This document shows, in pieces, positions 23,501-35,552 of a DNA stretch of 64,000 bases. Each line of letters begins with the position of its first letter. Position 1 is the stretch's first letter. The stretch is from Toxoplasma gondii ME49 (Eukaryota > Apicomplexa > Conoidasida > Eucoccidiorida > Sarcocystidae): contig NC_031478.1 in NCBI RefSeq assembly GCF_000006565.2, forward strand, positions 665,874 through 729,873, read 5' to 3'. Under the pieces are notes generated by a model, which was not told the DNA's origin, made no database searches, and saw only the letters and a list, made by a program, of their open reading frames with translations. Both the position numbers and the translations under genes were made by a program.

Positions 23501-26500
23501 TCGCTGTCTGCAAGCAACTCTGTAAACGCGTACACAAGTAGGCGGACTCTTTGAGCCTTCCGTGAACCGAAAACGGGGGGGGGGGGGTAAGGCACTTGTG
23601 CGTCTCGCGCTCTGCACCTTTCTGAAGGGCAGCGAGGCCATGCAAGCTTCCTCTTTCTGCAGCGGCTGAAGAGGGAGACTCAGGTGCAGGTCATGTTGGA
23701 AACAAAGGAAGTCGCGTCGTAGAAAAACGAGACGAACGTATTTTTTCTGCCAAGATTGAGGCTGGAAGACACCGTGAGGCCCTAGGCGAAGGGCGGACGC
23801 AGGGAGCCACTCCAGCTCAAACGCAGGAGGGTTTTCGAACGAGGCGAAAGTTTTCAGTCAACCTGTGGGATACCGACGGTTCTCGTCTTCTCAGACGAGT
23901 GCTCGTGTGTGTGTCTGCTTCCCCAGCGGAGGGGCGTCTGAGACGCTTGCAGAAACTGAATCTTCCGGAGAGGAGGAACGGAGAGAGAAGGGGGCACTGC
24001 ATCTCTTGTGACTTACACTTTTCTGAGACCATGCATGCAGTCGGTCGAAGAAGTTCTGCGTGGAACGTTTCTTTTGCTGCAGCTTCAGTATGAAGGAATT
24101 GACTGGAATGCTACGCGCGATCGCCTACGTGGATTTCCGGGAGCCGGCTTTCTTCACTGTCTTCGTCAATTACCTCAAAGAGCGACTTGGCGAAATGCAG
24201 GAAGAAGACATTGCAAATGTCACTCAGGTCAGTGCCCTTATCGACGCGCGCGGAAAACAGCTCCACAGATATATCGAAATGTATATGAACGTACATATAA
24301 TTAATTTATGAACAAAATATACATGACATGGAGACAAGAACATTTGTACGTTATGCAATGTCGTAGGAGATTCCCTCTGGAATTCCTGTAGATTATTCGG
24401 ATATAAACATGTACATGTGAACCTAAAACTGTACATCTTTGGAGAAGCGGACACCGTGATAGAGGGTTGGGTGTCTATGTTTAAGATGACGCAAATTAGG
24501 GACGCCAGCACTCTTCAGGTGTCGCGTGTGCCGAGGACAAAGGTTTCAAGATCGAAAGACTCTTTGGAGACGAATTCGTTCTCGACCGCGTTGCCCCGTG
24601 GAGAGACACGCTTGCGGGGAGCAGCGCGCATGCAACATTTTATCTAGTCTGTTTTCAGAAGAAAGAAACAAGAACGTGTGTAGTGTTCTCGCGGTGTTTA
24701 GACCGCTGTCACTCTGTAGTTTTTTGCGTCGCGCTGGTGTCTCGGTGTATCTCACGCGTCGCCGAGTGTGTGTCATGGGTGCATAAGTTCAAGCGGGTCT
24801 TTGTCTTTCGCGGCTCCGTCGCCGTGTCTCTCAGTGCTGGCAGAAAGACGCTTGGTCACTACCGTTCTCGCTTGTTTCGTTCAATCTCGTCGCAGTCCGG
24901 CAGTGTCTCTTCAGCGCTGGGGCTGCCGGATAAACTCTGTAGATGCATGGTTTTAGCAGGCGGAGTTCTCAGAACCAGGAGAAACAGGTGCAATGTTCGT
25001 GTGACAAAAGGGAAGAGTGGGGCAAGGCGACTGCGGGCGTTATAGGCGTTTTTCGTGTAACTCTTTTTGTGTCGAGCGCGCTTTTGGTGTGTCGGTTGAA
25101 GTCTCTTCTCCTGTGGAAACCGCGTCTCTGTGCTGTCTGTACAGGCCTTCAACAAAGCGAAGATCGAAGAACCTCACCTGTTTTCGCTCATGGGGAAAAG
25201 GTACCAACACCTGCAGGCAAACGTAATGGCTGTAAAACGCCGCGGCGTCCTTGTCAGGCGCACAGGTTGAGCTTTCGTCATTTTCGTCGTATCTGAACAG
25301 ATGTGTGTTTTCCTGGTTCATTTGTCTCTTGTTCGGAGGAAAACTGAATGTCCTGATTCGCGCTTCTTGCGGCTTTCCCGCTGCGGAACTCACAACTTCG
25401 AAAGGTTTTCAGATCTCTCCGGCGTTGAGAGGCTAAACACTGTCGACCCAACAAACGCAGTTTAGGTCTCTGCGAGGTCTGTGACGGAACAGGCTCCTCC
25501 ACACATACCACGCTTAAATGGGGAGACACCTTAATGTCGTTTCACGACGTGGAGATCCACTTTTACCTGTCTTAGAAAGCAGCCCAGTCGAGCGACGTAT
25601 ATACAGCAGTCACAAAGAACCTGGCCGTCTGTGGCTCGTAAATGGAACTAAGAAGTAGGATCCTAAGGGGGAATGCACATGACGGAGTTGCTACTGGTTT
25701 GTGTACACTCACTGGTCGATACACTTCAGTCATACTTTCTTGTCGGTGTGACACTCTCGCGACTTTTTAGGGCCATGGAATGCATAGCTGTCTAGCCACA
25801 CATTCACTAGTCAATTGCAGGTATTTGAGCAAAGGCAGAGATATTCTATGCAGGATCTGCTGCGAGGCACCGACTCCACCGTGCTGGTTTTTCTGGGTCA
25901 AATCGCCGCGGCAGAGATCGGAAGATACAACGGCGTCTCTCTCTCTCTGAGAGTTGAACTAAAAGCAGTTCTGTACAGCGGCAGACTTGGTCGAGAAAAA
26001 CACGGTTGTCACGGATGCTGTTTGTGCAGCACGCACTCCCTGGGCAGCTGTCCAGATGACTAGTCACGTGTCAGTGCCTCCGCGGTGGTCCAGCACCTGG
26101 TGAGGCAGGAAACAAAAGGCGAGATCTGCGCAGAGCTTCTTGCATTCACAAAGCGTTCACTTGTCTAATCAGTCTGCGAACTGCAAGACGAAACTCCAGA
26201 AAGTCTCGAAACATGACCTGTGCCGGGCGCGCCTCTACACTCGCAGAAATCGGCGATTCGCGGCAAAGGCTCACGCCCAGAAGTCACACGTTTTTGCAGC
26301 CGAGTGAGATGGCGAGGAAAGCACGTGGAGATTCAATCAAGAGTGATGGGCCTGTACGCGAGCACTGAGATGGGGGATCACGTCGTCCACAGAGAGATGG
26401 TCACAACAAAAGCGCTTGTTGGCTTCCACTCAGCGTTTGCTCCCGGATGAAACAGCATCCCCGCCGCGGAACTTTTAGAAAAACCCAGGTCAGACCTCTC

Positions 26501-28539
26501 AGTTGTTTGCAGAACTCTAGCTCCACGTGTACAGTCTCCGCCTCATGTGGTGTGAAAGTCTGAATAGGGAACCAGCTGTCTCCAGATGTTCTTCTCCGGG
26601 ACCGGAGAGCAGTTTTGAGTCTGGCAACACGAACGACAGAAGAGTTTCCAAGAAGACAACTTCTCTTTAGCTAAGTGGAAACGGTTTCTCATTCCCTGAG
26701 AGAATCCCCAGGGTTTCCAACTTCAACACGAATTTTTCTCCCAACACGAGAACGTCTCCTGTAGTTCCTCACGCGTTTGTATGTGATAGGAGGGGCGCAA
26801 GACACTGAGGCGGATGCGCTATGAAAGCAAGTGCAGAGATCGGTGGACCCCGTCCTTTACTTTCCGGTTTGAGCATCCATTTGTCTGCACTCACTTCCCC
26901 TCCCTCGCCGTCAGGATGACCTCAAAGGCCCGAGAAGCCATGTGGTCGGAGCGGAGAACGGGACACCAGACTGATTTTGGCTGAAGAGTATATACAAGTT
27001 GATTCTATAGAAATTACCGCTGCCGAACTGGAAACTCCAGTCGAGGATACACGCCCTACACCTGCCGTATCCAGTGACCATTCGCGTAAGTGGTTCCATT
27101 CAAGTAAATGGTACCGGGGGTGTTGTCTGCGGTAAACCGCGTTGTTACGAGAGTGACGTTTGCCAGTGAACCGAGCCTCTGTTTGATGCCTTCTGTATGG
27201 GACCCGTGAACAGGAAACGGTGGTGTTCGTTGTCGCAGAAACAACGGTGTTTCGTGGTTAAACTACAGTGGTCGTAAACGGATAAAAGCGAATATCGGTG
27301 GCTGCCAACAACATACTGCAGGAGTCACACACTTTGTGTTTGCATGCACTTTGACGAAACCGCAACGCATCCATCAGCCGAAAAGCAGGGGAAGGTAAGC
27401 GGCGACTCTACTTCTAGCAGCGAAAACGCTTTGACTCAATCCCGTCGAACAGGTGTTTCGTTTCACGCACGGGGACTGGAGAAGATCTGCTCGCGTGTAT
27501 CAAACAGGGAGTTCCGCGCCTGGAGGGCGAAGATATGCTCCGGGGAACGTGCAAGCGAAGCATTCGAGGAAAAAAGAGACGGCTACAAGTCTTTACAGAA
27601 ATCTGACCCGGAAACTGATGTTTCTGCATCACGCCTGCGCCAAAAGTGACCTGCCAGCCCGGCGCCGGGGTGTAGGTACACTGCCGCGACAGCCGACTAG
27701 CGAGCAACTCGCAGCTTCCACTTTTCAGACAACGTGAGTTCCCCGTCAAATCACGACAAGCTTTTCGTGTAGACGATCGGCAGACAGCGATGTCTTTCTA
27801 CGCAGAGTCTCAGCGGGAATTAAGCAGACCGGACGCCGTCGACCGGCAGCGTTCTGTGAAAGCTGCGGTGGTAATACTTTTTCCACGTCAACAAAAATGT
27901 GGGTCTGGGCGGCTTAAGTTGTGTGCAGCTCCCTTCTCTCAGGAAGCCAGAGGAAAAGCGTTGGGTCAAGCACAGAACGACGTGGAAAGGCGTTTCAAAA
28001 GTGTCTTGACTGAGTGGGCATCGAGGCTTCAGCCGACAGCCGGTAGAAGCACGCGTTGTGCATGCATGCTCCTGGCCGCCTAAGAGCAACGTTCACGGGA
28101 AGTTCCCAAGTCTGGGAGCAAACAGTTTCGCTATTTCTTGTGATTTCCTCCTCACCTTTTCAGCGCTTGTGTTGTGGAGCATCCCTCTGTCGGGAGCTCT
28201 GCCTGAAACGCCCAGCTTCTGTTCGCCAAGCGCTGCGGTACCGACTCACCGACCGACTTCTCCTCCGGTGGACGTCGTCTCCCTCTTTTCTTTTGAACGT
28301 TTTTGTCTTTAGAGAACCTGGCAAAAACTCTCTGGAGACTTGCGAGGACAAAAGCTCTTTCGACTCTTGCGCTGACACGCCACAAGATACTTGTGGCTCT
28401 CGACATGGATCGTCACTACGAGCGAGTCTGGTCCCTTGTTTTCAGTTCTGTGTCTTTTGCGACAAAGATTTCCTCATCCCCTCTGTCTGAACTCTCCCGC
28501 AACACCCGAAAATTTCTCCGCAGAAGACACATTGCCTGA
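17505..28539 (+). CDS. Heptatricopeptide-type helical repeat protein (multi-exon, 3' end uncertain)
   Basis: Probable organellar RNA-binding protein of the HPR/RAP type. Well-supported exons: 17505-19018, 20160-20348, 21120-21879, 22272-22373, 22881-22966, 23298-23537, 24083-24227 and 25145-25222, all with closing phases. The N-terminus is Ser/Arg-rich and could be a mitochondrial presequence. Exon 3 carries a Ser/Pro low-complexity insertion (about residues 659-715). Exons 6-8 form helical pairs of about 40 residues in which PLLLAVCKQL, ELTGMLRAIAYVDF, AFFTVFVNYLKERL and AFNKAKIEEPHLFSLM show the spacing of these repeats. A further unit, NLAKTLWRLARTKAL, lies at 28315-28430 and joins in phase, with extra candidate exons near 27950 and 28142. 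If it is excluded, translation ends at 25270. No RAP domain is visible. Confidence 0.55.
21399..21560 (+). repeat. TCTTCT/TCTCCT-type tandem repeat coding a Ser/Pro tract
   Basis: Imperfect 24-base units of pyrimidine-rich sequence, in frame in exon 3 of the repeat protein, giving a Ser/Pro insertion. Confidence 0.8.
23575..23587 (+). repeat. Poly-G run of 13
   Basis: Thirteen consecutive G residues in an intron of the repeat-protein gene, about 40 bases after the donor at 23538. Confidence 0.9.
25223..28314. other. Long intron or intergenic stretch inside the repeat-protein locus
   Basis: About 3.1 kb with no convincing coding sequence apart from the exon candidates near 27950 (good pyrimidine tract and AG, 32 codons rich in Lys/Arg/Glu) and 28142. 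It contains the cox1-like fragment at 26985-27070. It separates the last firm exon (25145-25222) from the next repeat-like exon at 28315. Its status as an intron depends on that exon belonging to the same gene. Confidence 0.4.
26985..27070 (-). pseudogene. Possible decayed mitochondrial cox1 fragment
   Basis: The minus strand encodes ACILDWSFQFGSGN, close to the cox1 segment CILAxIYFEFGSGN that precedes GWTLYPPL; after this point the frame appears lost. A match of about 14 residues is suggestive and not proof. Confidence 0.35.
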
Positions 28540-28828
28540 CTGTGCACGTGGGGGCTGAAAGCCGACAGCCGCCGTGTGTTGGCGGAAAGAAGAAAGGGCG
28601 AGAGACACATCGCCGGGACCATTGCAGAAAGCCGCCACTCTCGGGAAACTGTTTCATCTTTGATGGATTTCCAGAAGGGTGTCTTACGCAGAGAAGAGAA
28701 CTTTTTATCAGCAGCCACCATGGGGACACGGAGCGTCCTGTGTCTTCTGCAAAGCTGAAAAGTCGAGCCCGTTTTAAGTTCCTGTCCAAAGCTCCTTCAA
28801 GGTGTCTGCTACTTCTCTCGAGGCCACG

Positions 28829-31800
28829 ATGTATCCGCATCCGAGCCATCAGCACGGCCAGCGGCATTCCGCGGAGGCTTCGCCTCAGCGGGAGCCGTCT
28901 TTCTCTCGGCCGGGGCAGGCGGGGGTCTATACGCTTGAAGACGCGCATTGCTTCCCTTACGGAAAGGCGCCTCCAGGCTCAGTCCCTTCTCAGCTCGGTC
29001 CTGGCGGTCTCCACGCCCCTGTCGTTGCGCATGCTCGGACACCGGGGCCGTTCTCTCACTTCGAGCCTTCTGCTCCGTCGGCGGGTTTCGCGGCCCGGCC
29101 GGCTCTCCACCCGGTGGGGCTGTACGAGGCCCGGCGAGGCGCCTCGCAAGGATCTCCTGGCGGCGCAGAACTCCAGTACCCTTCGGCCCAGAAGTTTCCC
29201 TCGTTGCCAGTTTCGCAGAGCGTCCAGTGCGAGGCGCCTCCCACCCCCTTCTCGAAGTCCAGTCAGCTCGTCTCGCGGCAGCCCTCTGGCGTCGCCAGTC
29301 GTTCGTACGACCAAGGACGAGCTCTTCCCCCAGCCGGGGCGTACGCACCTGCGCATGCAGGCGGTGCCTCGTCACTTCACATGGGGCACCCTACGCTCCA
29401 GCCTTCGGCGACGGGACTCTACAGGCGGGAGGATGGGCAAGACAGGGGGAGTTCTCAGCTGAGAGATGATGCGACGGCATCTAGAGGTGAGAAGCGAAGA
29501 AGAGGGCTTACAGGGCAGTAAGACTTGCTCCTGAGTGCGTGTGGACGCCCAAGCAACTTGTGCAAAGACTCTTTGGACCCGAATTGTAGCTGGTAAAGTG
29601 TTTAGAGTCTTGACGGGGCGCTCGCCTCCTTTATTCAGAAGTGAGGAACCAGAAATATATACTTTTCGCAGCAGTCTGGGTCAAAGTATACACTCACAAA
29701 TTCCTCTTGGGGGAGGGGGGTGGGTTGCGTGTCGTGGGTGCTGGTGGGTTTTCTTTCTTGGATCGCGGAAGAAACGACATCGAGACCTGAACGTCTGCGA
29801 GTCGATTCAAGCATGCATTGCTGAGAAAGCTTCGGCACATCTCAAAATGCGAAAAAAAACTTCTCTCTCCCCGTCTCGAGTCGCGAAAACACTCACGCAC
29901 ACTCGCTGGCGCTTCGTCGGGGGCTCCGAGGCTTGCACACAATTTGCCTGTCTTCTTAGCCACTTGGCAGCCGTTCATGCGTGGTCCCTTTCCCTTGCTC
30001 TTCGCTATCTCTCAGGTCTCCTCCCCGCTGCCGCGTACCCGCGGTCCGAGCCAAGCCCCGTGGAAAGCGAGCTGACTGCTGGAGAGTCCTCAGAACGCGT
30101 TGTCGCCCAGGGGCCTGTTGGCCCGCAGGGGCCCTTTTTGGCGGGGTCTCCTGGAGCGCCTGTGTCGGCGGGAGGGATGGGAGTGCCCTTTGCGCGGAGG
30201 CCGAGCCAGGACCACTCGCAGGAGACTTCTTGGGGGCCAGGTGCGAGCGCAGAGTCGCGCCGGAGTCTCTCTGGAGGTACAGCCTCGCAAGTCCCTGGGC
30301 CTTCTCCGGTGCCGGTCCCCACCCCAGGGCAGGACTGTGTGGGCCAGACGGGCCCTCAGAGTTTGCCGGCGTCAGGTGCGCTGCGCTTGGCTGCGTTTGC
30401 ACCCTCTTCCCGGGAGACAGAGACCCTTCCCCATAAAGGGACACCCAGCCCTTCGCCGATGCAGCCCAGCGCGGCGCGCCGCGACCCCTCGCCCTCTGTG
30501 GGGCGCGGGCCGGGACCGCCGCAGGGCCCGGGCCTTCAGTCCCCGCTGCGGGCGGGTGACTTGGCCCACACTGTGGGGGGCCAGAGCGGGAGCGAGGGCC
30601 TTGCTGGGGGGGCGCCGCAGGCGTCTTCTCGCGAGGGTGCGGATCTGCTGCATGTACCGTCTTTGCCGAGAGGAACTGCGTACTCGAACAGTCCGCCAGG
30701 ACGGCCAGCAGCCGCTCCCGCAACGGCTCCTCCCCAAGACGGGGCGAGTTCGTCGGGCCCCACCTTTGAGGGCATCGAACAGACGCACTTGGGGCCTCCG
30801 CTGTCGCCTGAGGTCCTCACGCGGCTGCTGCATGCGCGGCGAGCGCGGCTACGGCGGAACCCGCTGCTGCGCTACCTCGAGGGCTCTGTCTCGCAGCCTC
30901 GGTCTACGAAACGCATGCGGCCGGAGGCCCGACACGGAGTTGGAAGAGACGCTGAAGCCCCTTCGCTTTCTCGGCCGTTTGAGGAGGCCCTTCGCGGCTG
31001 CAGTACGCCCCTGAACATCGACCTCTACTACGACTTGGCCGAGCGACCGGGGCCGCACTCCCTGAGCTCCAGTCTGAAGAGCAGCAGCCCGTCGCCGGGA
31101 GACAGTGCATGCGAAGGCGAAGCGGGACGAGAGGGAGGCCCTGGAGGCTTTTCAGCCACTCGGAGCGGCGGAGGGGAGGACGCCCCGGCGCTCCCTGCAG
31201 GTGACAGGAACAAGAACGCAGGAGCCCCGTCGGCGGCTTCTGCGGCAGCGGCCGCGGCGGCTGCAGCTGCGACAAAGGACGACTCGCTTCAGTGGTGTCA
31301 CCAGCAGATTCAGCAAGTGCTTCTTCAGCACCCAGAGATCTCAGCGTCAGCTGCGCAAAGTCGAAACCACCGGCCTCTGTTCCACCAAAGTGTCCTGGCG
31401 GAGGCCGCGATGAGTGCGCATGGAGGAGCTGGCGCCGCCAGCTCTCCAGGCTCCTTCGCCTCGGCGCATAGCCCTTCAGAATCAGGCGCAGGATGGAAGC
31501 GGTGGAGAGATGTCGACGTTGTCCCTCCGCCGCAGCAACTGGAAGAACTCCTCATCGTACTCGCTGCCGCTGTCAAAGTCCACGTCGCTGGTGAGCCGGC
31601 ACTCTGCAAAGAGAAGTGCATGCACAGCTTCCTTTACGCGAGGGTTTGCGAAAATGGGGATCGAAAGCTCGTTGGGCGACCCGGTGGCGTTTCCGCGTAG
31701 AGTTCTCTGTGTTAGGCTGGATAGAGTAAGGCAAGACTGCAGGAGCAGAAACATGTTAAGGAAGAGCCACGGAGTTTGTGCAGCCTTTGCATGCAGCGTC

Positions 31801-32219
31801 GGTAAAAAACGGTTTTTCCACTGGCACCTCTGTTACGGACTGCAGCGGAAGCGCGCCTTTTCGTTTCTCGTCGTAGACAGGGAAGAACGAAAATGGACGA
31901 ACAGTGGGGTCCGGGCCCCGTCTAGGCTCGCGGGAGGCAGCGCAACCGCCTGCAGAGTCAACGGAGGAGTGTCTCTCGGATCGGCACCATGTGGACGTCC
32001 CCAGACACTGTGTCTTTTTTGGATCAACTGTTTTTGCATGCAGAGCTCATGACGCTAGCCTCTGCGGCCGAGGCGGCGGAGTTTGCGGCGAGAGCTTCCC
32101 GTGATGGCACAGACGCGAGTCGTCAATCTGCGTCGTCTGAAGACGAAGAGAGGCCGAGGCGCGTTTTGTGTGCTCGCCACATTTTGGCAGCTGCCGCGCA
32201 AATACCCTCTTTGGACTGA
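28829..32219 (+). CDS. Large disordered protein with a C-terminal histone-fold-like segment (candidate TFIID TAF)
   Basis: Exons 28829-29486, 30016-31590 and 32044-32219 join with closing phases into 802 residues. The first 700 or so are Pro/Ser/Gly/Ala-rich with no recognised domain and include a poly-Ala run encoded near 31231-31275. The last 75 residues include LEELLIVLAAAVKVHVAELM, an acidic Ser-rich insertion, then RRVLCARHILAAAAQIP. This resembles helix 2 and the closing helix of a histone fold as in TAF11 (family pattern SKVFVGEVVE ... HMREAVRRLK..GQIP) or TAF10. If correct, it would be a TFIID subunit in the nucleus. Coding status is well supported by length, phase and the donor GTGAGC at 31591. 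The TAF assignment rests on a short similarity and could be wrong. Confidence 0.6.
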
Positions 32220-34287
32220 TATTGTTGGACTCCTGCTGTGTCTCTGCTTTCGCTGCGCCGCAACAGTTTTGTGCTGAGATGTGACGTTTTCTTCGACATC
32301 CCTCGCAGGTCTGCTCACACTCCGAGCGATGTGTGTCGAGAAGCGCTACTCAGAAAGACACGGGGTTTCGCGTGAGAAGGGAGAGAAGACCGAGGAGAGA
32401 CTCTGCCGTTTTGCAGGTCTCTCAAAGTTGTGTGTTTCTCAAGAGTTTCATGCACACCGAAGGCCTCAAGACTCCTGGTTTTCCACCACGCGAGGGACGT
32501 TTCTGTAGACAACGGTGCCGCAATTAACTCTCGTTCCGCAGACGGAGAGACGCAGCCGCGTCCTCGAAAAGCTTTCGCTGTGGTGCGGGGCTGTTCCACC
32601 GTACACGAGAGTTGCGATAGAGCGACAGAAAAACAGAGCCCTACTCAAACGCGATCTGTGAGCCTAGGAATTCGTAGACAGCTGATGTACCACTTTGGAG
32701 TTTTTTCTTTTCGTGTTGACAGAGAGCAGACGGTCGTTTTCGCTGAAACTAGATTCACAGCTGTTGGTTTGGCGGCTTCTAATTCGACAGCAAGGACGCA
32801 CGTGTGTCGGAAAAAGAATCTAAATCACGAATTCAAAAATTTTCGTTGTCACTCGAGCGAAGAGTGCGAGTCTTTTCAGGCTCATTGTGCTGGAGCCTTC
32901 AAGATGTAAAACAGCAGTTGAACAGTGGCGACTCGAGAATTTCAACACAGCCCATCGTCTGCCGTTACTGCTCATATTTTCCCGGTCAGAGGAGTGTTTC
33001 TTAAAGTGGTTCGAAGAAGCTACCAGGTCCTTTGAAGAATGCCGGCACTACGCGCGTAAGTACAGCTTGCGGGGTCTGCATTATCGGCTACACCTGGCCT
33101 GAGGAAGGCAGGGGCTTTACAATAACTCCAGGGAAGTCCATATGGTGGAAAAACGAGGAATTTGACAGGGAGATGACGAGTATTACTTCAGTTGTACGGT
33201 CCTCGAGTCTGTGAATGGCATGACACAAGAATATACGGAGGAGGCTGCTGCTGCACATGCACAGAATTCCAAAAAGTCCCGTCCTGTTCCTGAACTGCAA
33301 GCATACCGGATGGTTAGCTGAAGAAGGCCTTGCTGTTTGTGGTGGCAGGGGCGACCTCGAACTGGGTATAGGGTCTCCGGAGTTGGGAGTTTCAGTGTGG
33401 TCTTCCACGTCGTTGTTTTAATCAGACGCGCTTCACCGCGCGGATCTTTGGCTCGTTAGTGACACAAGTTCCAACAAGACACGGATATCCCAGGACTTTC
33501 AACACCGCGGAGTTGTCAGAAAGTCCCCGCCACGTAAACACTTCCACGCACCCATCCTGTGCACACTATCGCGTTGTGCGGAAAGCAAACATGTGTATTT
33601 TTCGGGGCTTTTCTCCGAAACTCTTCGAACGAATTGCGTAGGCAGTCTGTGTGTGAGTGTGTCGGAGACCTCAAGGTGGGCAGCATTTCAGAAACAGACC
33701 TCAAGGAATGCCAGGTATTCAGAGAACAGAGACTATCCTGTGCAATTGAGTTGCAACTCAGATGCACCGATCGAACAGTTCCTTCTCGTACGTTTGTACT
33801 TTTATGCGTCGTCTGTGCATCTGTTTTCTAAATTTTTCACAAGCCGCATGTCACAAAACGGCTACGTCAGCTCGTGCCCCCCCGCGTGGACGCCCATGTG
33901 TCGGGGTGAAGTGTGCATCGTCGTCTCCGGAATTGCCGGCCCGTGTTTATTCGCTTTTCAAGTCTTTTTATGAGTCTGAAGTTCTGCCACAAACGTTTAG
34001 CAACGCTGTTGCTGAAACTCCCGTCGAAAGAAATCCTTTGAGCACTCCAGAAAGCACGACGCCCCGTTCCCGTCCCTGTCTTCCTCGACTTCCGTCTCTC
34101 TCGTTGCACACACACACACCGACGTGTGTCTCCACGCGTTTGTCTCCTTTTCTTCCAGACAGTTTCTGTTGTATGTTCTTCTCCTTCGCGATTCGCGGCA
34201 GTGTGTAGATAAAGTGACGGCGAAGCAAGGCGAGTTGCGTTTGGAAGTCGTGCCTTTTTCGTCGGTGAAAAAAGTCGTGTCTCCATC
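32220..34287. other. Intergenic region before HU
   Basis: No gene seen. It contains a decayed cob segment at 33110-33300 and should hold the HU promoter. Pyrimidine-rich sequence runs from about 34070 to 34170. Confidence 0.5.
33110..33300 (-). pseudogene. Decayed mitochondrial cob fragment
   Basis: On the minus strand the DNA follows the cytochrome b region coding WEFRMLHATTASFVFLCILIHMTRGLYNWSYS. Recognisable blocks include TGGAATTC, GCAGCAGC, GTATATTCTTGTGT, ATTCACA and ACTCGAGGACCGTACAACTG, with substitutions and indels between them. The hydrophobic reading at 33088-33408 on the minus strand is a frameshifted shadow of this fragment and not a gene. Confidence 0.65.
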
Positions 34288-35552
34288 ATGCAGACGCTTT
34301 CGCTGTCTCTCGTTCTGCTTGTGGTCCTCTCGACTTCTCAAGAACTGCTCGTAGCCGAGAGCTTCAAAGTCAGTCCCGGAGGAGGATTTTCAGTTACTGC
34401 CTCTCAGAGTTTTTCCGGGAATTTCCGCGGAAGACAGGCAATCGCTCACATCCAGGAAAACCACGCCGCCGGGCCTGGGTACCGCCGGGCATCCTCGTCG
34501 CTGTCGGTGAGCTTCCCTGACCTCTCTTCCACCTCGAAGGAAGAACTGTCTTTCCAGACCTCTTCTATGGGACCTCTTCAAGCCGCCTCTGCCCCAAGCG
34601 AAACGACAGAAGAAGACGAAGTAAGTTGAGAAAAGCAGGCGGCACCGGGCGGGCGTGAACAAAAAAAGACCACAGAAATAGGCGGAATAGTCCTGCCGCA
34701 GAGGTGGTGACTGCCCACGGACGAATTTTCTGACCAGACTGGCGAAATATTTTGGTGCTATAACAAGCGGGGTCTCGGGAGTGCATTTGCCAACCGCATT
34801 TGTAGACGCAGTACAAAAGGTGTGTAGTATGCGAAAAAAAGGGACGCGGGGCATTTGCTACAGATACTCCGTGGAACGATGTAGATAGCAGAACGTTTTT
34901 CTCGCGATATAGGCTGCACGGTACAAATACTAATTCGATTCCCTTAGCACGCTGGTGTCTCTTTTCTGAAGCTTGCTGCCTCGCCACATGTCCACCTCTA
35001 CTACCCCTTTCGGTATCCAAAATTGCTCGTCCAAGCAGCATTAGCATTCAGTGGTTCTCTCCTCTCCTCAAGAAAAGGGTCTGCGTTGTATTTAGTTGGT
35101 CGCCACTCTCTCTGAATGCTTCCTGTGGTTTTTGAGCTTCTCGGTTTCCTGTCTTGGCGATTCTCACTTGTCTTCAGACGACGAAAGAGGCGGCAGGTTC
35201 GGCGGTCACTCGGAAAGACCTCGTCGCGTCAGTCGCCGCGGAGTTGCAGGTGCCGCGAGCAGAGGTGGAGAAAACTGTCAGTGCGTTTCTTCGTCACATT
35301 TCCGCGAGTCTGGAACAGGGCCAGAAAGTTTCGCTGTCAAAGTTCGGGAGTCTCGGCTTGCGGCGTCGCGGCGAGAGAGTGGCGCGGAACCCACGCACGG
35401 GAGAGCAGCTCACTGTTCCCGCAACCACTTTCCCGACCTTCAGTTTCTCGAAAGTTCTGAAGGACAAAGTCCGAGAAGTTATTCCTGCTCACGAAGCCGA
35501 CGAAGAAGACGCTGACGAGACCAAGAAAAAAGGCCTCTTTGGCTGGAACTAG
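34288..35552 (+). CDS. HU: HU-type DNA-binding protein with secretory leader, predicted apicoplast nucleoid protein
   Basis: Bacterial-type histone-like protein that should compact the plastid genome. Two exons, 34288-34620 (111 codons) and 35178-35552, are joined in phase 0 across GTAAGT...TCTTCAG to give 235 residues. The N-terminus has a hydrophobic signal-peptide core (residues 3-20, rich in Leu/Val), followed by about 90 Ser/Thr-rich, weakly charged residues typical of an apicoplast transit peptide. The HU fold fills the C-terminal exon: TRKDLVASVA, the SLSKFGSLGLRRR core, then the DNA-binding arm ARNPRTGE with the following Pro. A short acidic/Lys tail ends the protein. Apicomplexan HU is known in the apicoplast; targeting here is inferred from the leader. 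The gene is convergent with RPN6. Confidence 0.93.

Noticed and set aside
33088..33408. 106-residue minus frame with a hydrophobic core
   Set aside because: It is a frameshifted remnant of mitochondrial cob DNA, not a gene.
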